The position numbers were made by a program, and so were the translations under genes. DNA of 64,000 nt. Origin: Acidobacteriota bacterium (GTDB lineage: Bacteria; Acidobacteriota; Blastocatellia; Pyrinomonadales; Pyrinomonadaceae). Under the pieces are notes generated by a model. It searched no databases. It was not told the DNA's origin and saw only the letters and a list, made by a program, of their open reading frames with translations. The stretch's first letter is position 1; each line of letters begins with the position of its first letter. Below are positions 57,387-64,000 of this stretch, in pieces. The DNA lies in the NCBI GenBank assembly GCA_020199995.1, contig JAIVJM010000002.1, positions 1 to 64,000 on the forward strand. The letters are read 5' to 3'.

Positions 57387-57941
57387 TCACTTCCCCGCGG
57401 CTGACGACGACAACACGGCTTTGAGCAGGACATAGACGGCCAGCACGTCGCGCGCGGCGCGGTGGTTCCCGCCCTCGACGCCGTAGCGCGCGCAGGCGTC
57501 AGTGAGCGTCAGAGACTTTTTCATCCCCAGCGCCTGCTTGACGAGCTGGAGGGCGCAGCGCCAGCCGCGCTCTTCGGAGCGCTGGCGGAAGCGCGCGCAC
57601 GTCGCGGCCAGAGCGCGGCGGTCGAAGGCCGCGTTGTAGGCGATGAGGAGCTTGCCTTCGACGATGGGCGCGAGCCGCGCCCACACCTCGGGCCAGTGCG
57701 GCGCCGACGCGAACTCCGCGCGTGCGAAACGCTTGTGCTTTGAGGGGACGGGGAGCGGGTTGAAGGTCGGACGCACGAGCGTGTCGAAAATGATCTCGCC
57801 CCGCGAGTCGCACAAAGCGACCTCGATGATCTCGATGTGCGGCCCCGCACCGATTGTCTCGGTATCAATGATGAGCGCGCGCTCGTTGAACTCGTGCGAG
57901 TGGAGCTGCGGCGTGTAGAACTGTTTCGTCGTGTAAAGCAT
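57387..57941 (-). CDS. DnaQ-like 3'-5' exonuclease
   Basis: The 184-residue protein carries the DEDDh exonuclease motifs: ALIIDTETIG (Asp26 and Glu28), LIAYNAAFDRRALAATC, and NHRAARDVLAVYVL (His and Asp). It matches RNase T/DnaQ-type proofreading or RNA-trimming nucleases without additional domains. Together with the HNH protein it forms a small two-nuclease unit. A long repeat lies upstream of its start. Confidence 0.88.
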   Translation of the reverse strand: MLYTTKQFYTPQLHSHEFNERALIIDTETIGAGPHIEIIEVALCDSRGEIIFDTLVRPTFNPLPVPSKHKRFARAEFASAPHWPEVWARLAPIVEGKLLIAYNAAFDRRALAATCARFRQRSEERGWRCALQLVKQALGMKKSLTLTDACARYGVEGGNHRAARDVLAVYVLLKAVLSSSAAGK

Positions 57942-57981
57942 CAGTCCCCTCGGCGGTAGGCGACTCGTCGGCTTTCAAATT

Positions 57982-58167
57982 TGCCACACAGACACCGCAG
58001 GCACGGAGAAAAGAAAAGGAAGGAAGAAGATTGTTAGAGGGAGGGTTGTGTTGTTCCTCTAACCTTCTGCTTCCGTCAACTCTCGCATTCTTCCCTCAAC
58101 GCTCCCTTAACACAACCTCTCTTCTATTCCTTTTCAAAATCTCTGTGCCTGCGGTGTCTCCGTGGCT
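57982..58167. repeat. Long inverted repeat, CACCGCAGGCACGGAGA type
   Basis: The arms GCCACACAGACACCGCAGGC (57982) with ACGGAGAAAAGAAAAGGAA, and TTCCTTTTCAAAATCTCTG followed by TGCCTGCGGTGTCTCCGTGGC (ending 58166), are imperfect reverse complements of about 40 bases. Inner segments (AGGGAGGGTTGTGTTG, CTCCCTTAACACAACC) also pair. The whole unit of about 186 bases could form a long hairpin. It begins about 9 bases beyond the stop of the BNR protein (58176). Confidence 0.8.
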
Positions 58168-58175
58168 ATTTCTTT

Positions 58176-61100
58176 TCACGGCTTCGGCAGCTCGATGGGC
58201 TTGCCGGTCATCAGCGTCGGCGCGTCGAAGCGGCGGAGCGTCTCGTTGAATTGGGGCACTGACTCGCCGAGGAATTTGTTGACGGCGGCGATCTTCGTGT
58301 CGAACTCCTTTTGCAGCTCGACGTAGAGCTCGCGCTGCGGGAGTGTGGGCGCGGCGTTCGTCGAATCAATCGTGAAGAAGAGGCCGCCGATGCGGTCAAC
58401 GAGCTGCGCCTTCCCCTCGAAGCCGAGCCCGCCGTCGGGCTGCGCGAGGCGGTTCTGCAATTCCTCGACCTGCTTCTTCTGCGCCGCGAGTTTATCAGAC
58501 AAGTCCTTCGGCACTTCGGCCAGACGATCCTTGACGGTCTTTTCGACGAACTCGATCTGCGTCTTGAGACTGTCGAGCGTGCGCAGCGCCGTGTTCGTCG
58601 CCGTCTGCATGTCGCGCAAACGAAGCGACATCTCCAACTGCTGCTGAAGGTCGCTCGCCGCGACCGTGATGGTCGGGTCGAGCCGCACCTCGACGCGCGA
58701 CTCGAAGCTCTTGTCGCCGACCAAGAGTTTTACCATGTACATCCCGGGCAGAACCTGTGGCCCGCGCGGGCCGCCCGTGAACTGCGTCTCCTCGTCCGTG
58801 GGCGGACGCCGCACCTTCGGGCCGCCGTAGCGCAGATTCCAAGAGACGCGGTTGATCCCCTTCTCCTTCGCGACGTTCTCCAGCTCGGCCACGAGCTTCC
58901 CCTTGTCGTCGAGAATCTGCACCTTGAGCTTCGTCTTCTCGTCCGGCTTCTCCCTGAGGTAATAGCTGACGAGCGCGCCGTAGGGCGGGTTCGCGCCCGT
59001 GAAGACTTTGTCGCCGATGCCGTAGCGCGTGAAGCGCGACGTGTAGCGAAGCGCGGGCCGGGGGTCGAAGAGCACGATCTCGCGACCAGCAGCAGCCTCG
59101 GGCGTCAACTGCTGGACGGGCGCGGCGTCGTCGAGAATCCAGATGCTGCGCCCGTGCGTGGCGAGTATCAAGTCGTTCTCGCGCGGGTGGACGAGGATGT
59201 CGTGGACGGCGACGTGCGGGAGGTTCTTGAGGCCCAGACTCGTCCAGTTGCCCCCGCCCGTGTACGAGACGTAGAGCCCCAGTTCTGTCCCCGCGTAGAG
59301 CAGCTTCGGGTTCCGTGGGTCTTCGCGCACGACCCAGACGTAAGCCTTCGAGGGGAGGTTGCCCGCGATGTTCTGCCACGTCCGCCCGGCGTCCGTCGTC
59401 TTGTAGAGGTAGGGGCGGAAGTCGTCGAGCATGTGGCGGTCGAAGGAGGCGTAGACGAGCGAGGGCTCGACGCGCGAGGGCTCGACATGCGAGACGGGCG
59501 AGTTGGGCGCGAGCCCCGCGAAGTTCTTCGTGAGGTTCGTCCAGTTTTTGCCGCCGTCGGTGGTCAACTGCACCTGCCCGTCGTCAGTGCCCGCCCAGAT
59601 CGTGCCGGGCTTCAAGGGCGATTCGGCGAGGCTGATGACCGTCGTGTGATACTCCGCGCCCGTGTTCTCGAAGGCGACGGGGCCGCCCGCCTGCCCTTGC
59701 TTCTCGCGGTCGTTGGTCGTCAGGTCGGGGCTGATGGTCGCCCACGTCCTGCCGAAGTCAGTTGACCTGAAGACGACGTTGCCGCCGAGGTAGACCGTGT
59801 TCTTGTCGTGCGGCGAGAGGACGACGGGCGAGTTCCAGTTGAAGCGGTACTTCGCGCCCGAGGCGGGGCCGCCGTCGTCGCCCATGTAGGGAACGATGAG
59901 CTGCTGCTCGCGCGTCCGCATGTCGGTGCGGACAAGGTTTCCGCCCTGCGACTCCGAAAGGTAAAGCTCGGGGTCGTCGGGGTGATTTAACATGTAGAAG
60001 CCGTCGCCGAAAGAGACCATCCGCCAGTCGTCGTTGAGAATCCCGGCGGGCTCGCGCGTGCGCGACGGCCCCGTCCATGAGCCGTTGTCCTGCAACCCGC
60101 CCATCACGTAATAGAAGGGCTGCCGGTTGTCGGCGTGAATCTGGTAGAACTGTCCCAACGGCATGTTGTTGACGTACTCCCAACTCTCGCCCGCGTCATA
60201 CGAGACGGCGACGCCGCCGTCCTGCCCCTGCCACATCCTTCGCGGGTCCTGCGGGTCAATCCACAGCGCGTGATAATCAATGTGCGTGCGGCCCGTAATC
60301 GAGCGAAAGCTGCGGCCCCCGTCAATCGAGACGAAGAGCGTGGAGGCCACGGCGTAGACGCGGTTCTCGTTCGAGGGGTCAACCCTCAAGTCCGTGTAGT
60401 AGAAGCCGCGCGAGACGATGTTGGTCTGCTTCGAGACGTTGCGCCAAGTCTCGCCGCGGTCGTCCGAGCGGTAGAGCGTCCCGTCCTTGGCCTCCATGAT
60501 CGCGTAGACGACCGAAGAATTCGACGGCGCGACCTTGACGCCGATCCGGCCCGCGAGTTTCGGCAAGCCCTTCTCCAGCTTCTTCCACGTTCGCCCGCCG
60601 TCGGTCGAGCGGAAGACGCCCCCGCGCTCACTCCCCGAAGTGTGTGTCCACGGCGTGCGCCGGAACTTCCACACGGCGGCGTAGAGGATGTTCGGGTTCG
60701 AGGGGTCAATGTCCATGTCGGCGACGCCGTGCTCGGCGTCAACGTAGAGAGTCTTCGTCCACGTCCGCCCGCCGTCGGTCGTCATAAAGACGCCGCGCTC
60801 CTCGTTCGGGCCGAAGGCATGGCCGAGCGCGCCGACGTAGACGATGTCGGGGTTGCGCGGGTTGACGAGGATGCGCGAGACGCGCTCCGTGTCGCGCAGT
60901 CCCATGTGCTGCCACGACTTCCCGCCGTCGGTGGACTTGTAGACGCCGTCGCCGAACGAGACCGAATTACGCACGTTCGACTCGCCCGTGCCGACCCAGA
61001 TGACTTCGGGGTTGCCCGGCTCCAAAGCTACGTCGCCGATTGAGATCGTGCCCTGCCGCTCGAAGATCGGTGTCCAGCGCACGCCGCCGTTGGTCGTCTT

Positions 61101-61415
61101 CCAGAGTCCGCCCGAGGCTGTCGCGACATAGACGAGGTTCGGGTTGCCCGCGACGCCCTCGACATCAGCCGTCCGCCCGCCCATGTTGGCCGGGCCGATC
61201 TGCCGCCACTCCAGACGCTCGAATGATTTCATTTCGAGCGAAGCGTCCTCGATGCTCTCCGGCGTCGGCGTCGGCTGCTGCGCCGAGGGCGTCGGCGTCG
61301 GCTGCTGTGCGGTCGGTGTTGCCGGCTGCTGCGCCGTGGAGACGGACGAGAAACTCCACAGCGCGGCGAGAAAGGCCGCCGCCGCGCGCAAGAAGGGGGA
61401 CTTGCCTTTGGGCAT
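58176..61415 (-). CDS. Secreted BNR/sortilin-like beta-propeller protein
   Basis: This 1079-residue protein begins with a signal peptide (SPFLRAAAAFLAALWSFSSVSTA) and a tandem AQQPTPTP-type linker (about 30-55). Many SxDGGxxW (BNR/Asp-box) blades follow, such as YVATASGGLWKTTNGGVRWTPI and GVYKSTDGGKSWQHMG, forming two VPS10/sortilin-like propellers. The C-terminal 250 residues are helical (LQQQLEMSLRLRDMQTATNTALRTLDSLKTQIEFVEKTVKDRL). Such proteins are secreted and common in Acidobacteriota. Sialidase activity is not implied by BNR repeats alone. Confidence 0.88.
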   Translation of the reverse strand: MPKGKSPFLRAAAAFLAALWSFSSVSTAQQPATPTAQQPTPTPSAQQPTPTPESIEDASLEMKSFERLEWRQIGPANMGGRTADVEGVAGNPNLVYVATASGGLWKTTNGGVRWTPIFERQGTISIGDVALEPGNPEVIWVGTGESNVRNSVSFGDGVYKSTDGGKSWQHMGLRDTERVSRILVNPRNPDIVYVGALGHAFGPNEERGVFMTTDGGRTWTKTLYVDAEHGVADMDIDPSNPNILYAAVWKFRRTPWTHTSGSERGGVFRSTDGGRTWKKLEKGLPKLAGRIGVKVAPSNSSVVYAIMEAKDGTLYRSDDRGETWRNVSKQTNIVSRGFYYTDLRVDPSNENRVYAVASTLFVSIDGGRSFRSITGRTHIDYHALWIDPQDPRRMWQGQDGGVAVSYDAGESWEYVNNMPLGQFYQIHADNRQPFYYVMGGLQDNGSWTGPSRTREPAGILNDDWRMVSFGDGFYMLNHPDDPELYLSESQGGNLVRTDMRTREQQLIVPYMGDDGGPASGAKYRFNWNSPVVLSPHDKNTVYLGGNVVFRSTDFGRTWATISPDLTTNDREKQGQAGGPVAFENTGAEYHTTVISLAESPLKPGTIWAGTDDGQVQLTTDGGKNWTNLTKNFAGLAPNSPVSHVEPSRVEPSLVYASFDRHMLDDFRPYLYKTTDAGRTWQNIAGNLPSKAYVWVVREDPRNPKLLYAGTELGLYVSYTGGGNWTSLGLKNLPHVAVHDILVHPRENDLILATHGRSIWILDDAAPVQQLTPEAAAGREIVLFDPRPALRYTSRFTRYGIGDKVFTGANPPYGALVSYYLREKPDEKTKLKVQILDDKGKLVAELENVAKEKGINRVSWNLRYGGPKVRRPPTDEETQFTGGPRGPQVLPGMYMVKLLVGDKSFESRVEVRLDPTITVAASDLQQQLEMSLRLRDMQTATNTALRTLDSLKTQIEFVEKTVKDRLAEVPKDLSDKLAAQKKQVEELQNRLAQPDGGLGFEGKAQLVDRIGGLFFTIDSTNAAPTLPQRELYVELQKEFDTKIAAVNKFLGESVPQFNETLRRFDAPTLMTGKPIELPKP

Positions 61416-61581
61416 TCTTGTAGACTCCGTGAAGGAATTTTTCGGTCTCTAAGACGTGGTGCGAGCAGGATAAACCAACACTCCGCCGAACGTCCATCGG
61501 CGGGCGGAACCTTAAGCGAAGCGAGGCGCGGGGTTGACACACGCGCCGCCGTAAGGAAAAACTTCCGCCAGATGAAACACA

Positions 61582-61658
61582 GGCCGCAAGCCCGACCGTC
61601 AGCGAGGGCGTCTCCAGATGGGAGAAGAACGCCCTCGCTGACGGTCGGGCTTGCGGCC
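61582..61658. repeat. Perfect 30-base inverted repeat, CCGCAAGCCCGACCGTCAG type
   Basis: Both arms, starting GGCCGCAAGCCCGACCGTCA at 61582 and ending TGACGGTCGGGCTTGCGGCC at 61658, match over 30 bases around a 17-base loop. It resembles the outer arms of the repeat at 53.0-53.15 kb. It lies in the divergent gap between the BNR protein and the SGNH hydrolase, so here it could influence starts rather than ends. Confidence 0.85.
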
Positions 61659-61668
61659 CGAATTTGCG

Positions 61669-62823
61669 ATGTCACCGAGACGCTTCGTCACCAGACTGTC
61701 CGTGGCCCTCTTGGCCATGGTGCTGTCACTCGTCTTCTTCGAGGTCGCTTTACGAGGCTACGACGCGGCGCGCAAGTTTTTAGCGCCCGACACCGCAGCG
61801 CAGTCGCCGCCCGTGCCCCTCCACCTCGCCAACGACTCGCCGGTTCTTTACGCGCTCAACCCCGAGCACCCCGACATCAGTTCACAGGGCCTGCGCGACG
61901 ACGAGGCAATCATTCCGAAGTCCGCGGGGACATTCCGAATCCTCGTGCTCGGCGACTCGGTCGCCTACGGGAGTTCAGTGCCGAGGGGCGACACTTTTTC
62001 CAACCGCCTTGAGCGCCGCCTGCGCGAGCAGACGGGGGCGGTCGAAGTGATTAACGCGGGGGTGATGGGCTACACTCCCTACAACGAGCTTCAATACTAT
62101 CTGAGCGGGGGCAAAGAGTTCGGGGCCGATCTTGTCGTCATCGCCTTCTGCATGAACGACGTAGCCAACCCGAGGCTCCACTGGGGCGACGCGCCCGGGG
62201 TGAAGATTCCGCCCGAGGCGATACCGAATCAGGAATACGACCGCGAACACGTCCTCCCCAGAGTCCGCGAGCTGGAAGAAGAAAAGGCGCGTCCCCAAAG
62301 TCCCGGCGCGGGCGCAGCCCGCTTGCTCAGACACTCACGCCTGTACAGAGCTTTGGGGCCGTCCGTCGAACGCGTCCTCCGCGGGAAGCCCAAAAACTTT
62401 GCCGACACGGGTGCGCGCGTGCCCACCTACATCACGGGCGAGGACACGCTCGGCATCGAGGTCTTGCTCGACCGAAACACGCCCGAGTGGCGCTGGCTCG
62501 CGTCCATCTACGACCGCCTCAACGAAGCGGTGCGCGGGAACGGCGCGACGATGGTGATCGCCGTCTTCCCGCTCGTCTACCAGTTGGACGAAGGCTACCC
62601 CTTCTTCCCGCAGGAGCGGATCAGTGAATACTGCCGCGAGCGCTCCATCCCCTGCCTCGACCTGCTTCCCGTCTTCAAGAGTCAACGTAAGGAGGACATC
62701 TTCGTCCTCGACAAGGAAGGGCACGACGACATCTGGCATCTGACCGATGCCGGCCACGCGCTGAGCGCGGAAGAGATTCAAAAATTCCTGCGAGAGCAAG
62801 GACTGCTGCCGGTCGAGAAGTGA
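61669..62823 (+). CDS. SGNH/GDSL-type hydrolase, membrane anchored
   Basis: I use the ATG at 61669 rather than the upstream TTG at 61651, which lies in the edge of the inverted repeat. The protein is 384 residues with an N-terminal membrane helix (FVTRLSVALLAMVLSLVFFEVALRG). Block I is ILVLGDSVAYGSSVPRGDTFSNRL with the nucleophile Ser 97. NAGVMGYTPYNELQYYL and FCMNDVANP provide the Gly/Asn oxyanion residues. The terminal DIWHLTDAGHALS supplies the Asp-x-x-His pair. Such enzymes often deacylate extracellular lipids or glycans. The next gene overlaps by GTGA. Confidence 0.85.
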   Translation: MSPRRFVTRLSVALLAMVLSLVFFEVALRGYDAARKFLAPDTAAQSPPVPLHLANDSPVLYALNPEHPDISSQGLRDDEAIIPKSAGTFRILVLGDSVAYGSSVPRGDTFSNRLERRLREQTGAVEVINAGVMGYTPYNELQYYLSGGKEFGADLVVIAFCMNDVANPRLHWGDAPGVKIPPEAIPNQEYDREHVLPRVRELEEEKARPQSPGAGAARLLRHSRLYRALGPSVERVLRGKPKNFADTGARVPTYITGEDTLGIEVLLDRNTPEWRWLASIYDRLNEAVRGNGATMVIAVFPLVYQLDEGYPFFPQERISEYCRERSIPCLDLLPVFKSQRKEDIFVLDKEGHDDIWHLTDAGHALSAEEIQKFLREQGLLPVEK

Positions 62824-64000
62824 TTCCGGGACGAAAGACTTTGGGACAAACAAACACCCCCCATCGCACGCGCGGGCGCGTCTTCAAGCTCATCCTGCTC
62901 GCGGCGGTTCTCTTCTCCGCGGTCGGTCTGACGCTCTTCTTTGTCTACCGCAAGCTCACGGAGAAGCCGCCGCCGACCGTCGCGGGCTGGCGCGCGACCG
63001 TCAGGACGCTCGCGGGCGACGGCGCGCCCGGCGCGCATGACGACGCGTCGGCGGCGCGGGCGCGCTTCGGCGAGCCGTTCGGCATCGCGTTGGGCCGGGA
63101 CGGCACCATCTACGTCGCGGATGCGGGCGAGTCGAACCGGATTCGGAAGATCACGCCGGGGGGAGCGGTCGAGACGCTGGCGGGCGGCGCGGAAGGCTAC
63201 GCGGACGGCGCGGGGGCGGCAGCCCGCTTCGACACGCCCTCGGCGCTCGCCGCCGACGGCGAAGGCAACCTCTACGTCGCCGACACGGGCAACCACCGTG
63301 TCCGCAAGGTGACGCCCGAAGGCGTGGTGACGACCGTGGCGGGTGAAGGCACGGCGGGCTACAGAGACGGCCCCGCGCACGCCGCGCAGTTCAATGCCCC
63401 CGTCGGCGTCGCGGTGGACAAAGAGGGGCGCGTCTATGTCGCCGATACCTACAACGACCGCATCCGCCTCATCACGAAAGAGGGCGAAGTCAAAACGGTG
63501 GCCGGCGCGGGCTCGCCCGGCTATGCGGACGGCGACGCGCTCTCCGCCGCGCTCTTCGACACGCCCTGCGCCGTGGCCGCCGGCGACGCCGGAGAAATCC
63601 TCATCGCCGACACGGGCAACGACCGACTGCGCAAGCTCACGAAGGACGGACAGGTCGTCACGCTTCACATGAGCGTGCCGGAGAACGCGCCGGAGGGCGC
63701 GCCGGGAGGCGCGACGCCCGATGAAATCTCGCGCCCCGTCGGGCTCGCCGTGACGCATGACGGATTTCTCTACGTCACCGAACTCGACCGCGGGCGCGTG
63801 CGGCAGGTCGCGCCCGACGGGACGGCGCGCGTCATCGCCGGGCGCGGCTCAGGGTTTGCCGACGGCGACGGGGCTGAGGAGGCCCGCTTCAACCAGCCCG
63901 CCGGGATCGCCGTCGAGCCACGCAGCGGCGCGCTCCTCGTCGCCGACAGCGCCAACTATCTCGTGCGTCGTGTGTCGCCCGTCGAACAGGACAAAGGGGA
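62820..64000 (+). CDS. Membrane-anchored NHL-repeat protein (3' end outside window)
   Basis: The GTG at 62820 overlaps the SGNH stop in GTGA, so translation is coupled. The open frame is 393 codons and runs off the window. An N-terminal helix (VFKLILLAAVLFSAVGLTLFFVYRK) is followed by at least five NHL blades, each like GEPFGIALGRDGTIYVADAGESNRIRKITPGGAVETLAGG and TPSALAADGEGNLYVADTGNHRVRKVTPEGVVTTVAG. The fold is a beta-propeller facing the periplasm or outside. Binding partner unknown; it probably works with the SGNH hydrolase. Confidence 0.88.
   Translation, partial: MIPGRKTLGQTNTPHRTRGRVFKLILLAAVLFSAVGLTLFFVYRKLTEKPPPTVAGWRATVRTLAGDGAPGAHDDASAARARFGEPFGIALGRDGTIYVADAGESNRIRKITPGGAVETLAGGAEGYADGAGAAARFDTPSALAADGEGNLYVADTGNHRVRKVTPEGVVTTVAGEGTAGYRDGPAHAAQFNAPVGVAVDKEGRVYVADTYNDRIRLITKEGEVKTVAGAGSPGYADGDALSAALFDTPCAVAAGDAGEILIADTGNDRLRKLTKDGQVVTLHMSVPENAPEGAPGGATPDEISRPVGLAVTHDGFLYVTELDRGRVRQVAPDGTARVIAGRGSGFADGDGAEEARFNQPAGIAVEPRSGALLVADSANYLVRRVSPVEQDKG

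Overview
This is a 64 kb stretch of GC-rich chromosome with ordinary housekeeping and envelope genes. There is no rRNA, tRNA, CRISPR, transposase or phage gene that I can see. The gene mix suggests a free-living Gram-negative soil or sediment bacterium of the Acidobacteriota, perhaps Blastocatellia. The clues are high GC, many secreted BNR/NHL/HEAT beta-propeller or solenoid proteins, an ECF sigma/anti-sigma pair feeding HEAT proteins, a bacterial alpha-2-macroglobulin locus and a giant cyclic beta-glucan synthase. This taxonomic call is inference.

Layout. 1-4.3 kb (minus): partial XPB-like helicase, ssb, RNase Z, a 3-methyladenine glycosylase and a YceH-like protein. 4.6-7.3 kb (plus): a patatin-like phospholipase with C-terminal membrane helices behind a good sigma-70-type promoter. 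7.3-10.1 kb (minus): three broken frames (M28 peptidase, UV endonuclease, heme A synthase). 10.3-20.4 kb (minus): an envelope cluster with a DUF1175/NlpC-P60-like protein, a thioester alpha-2-macroglobulin, a membrane protein, a secreted protein, a transpeptidase-SpoIID fusion and a metallopeptidase-like domain. 21-25 kb: small membrane protein, GT61 glycosyltransferase, FkbM methyltransferase, EEP-family protein and peptide deformylase. 25.3-29.4 kb (minus): ECF sigma, anti-sigma and two HEAT proteins. 29.6-36 kb: MATE exporter, class A beta-lactamase-like hydrolase, methyltransferase remnant, secreted protein and DHA2 exporter. 36-43.8 kb: TrxR-like flavoprotein, S41 protease, secreted propeller-like protein, DUF6526-like protein, MsbA-like ABC exporter and YihY. 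43.9-52.9 kb (minus): a 2977-residue NdvB-type cyclic glucan synthase. 53-64 kb: truA, small secreted protein, signal peptidase I homologue, EamA transporter, HNH and DnaQ-like nucleases, BNR-repeat protein, SGNH hydrolase and a partial NHL-repeat protein.

Two window-wide patterns stand out. First, at least eight kinds of imperfect or perfect inverted repeat occupy the gaps. They sit just downstream of stop codons of minus-strand genes, and in five cases contain or abut the stop codon (mpg, rnz, DUF1175 gene, ndvB, truA). Four kinds recur within the window. They look like dispersed miniature palindromic elements that settle at transcript 3' ends, or that act as terminators. Second, an unusual number of conserved genes are interrupted by single-base shifts or by out-of-frame losses of internal sequence at GC-rich spots. 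Sequencing or assembly error is the simplest explanation, but genuine decay is not excluded.

The most biologically interesting items are the alpha-2-macroglobulin envelope cluster with its transpeptidase-SpoIID fusion, the signal peptidase homologue with alanine at the catalytic serine position, and the 3'-end palindrome families.
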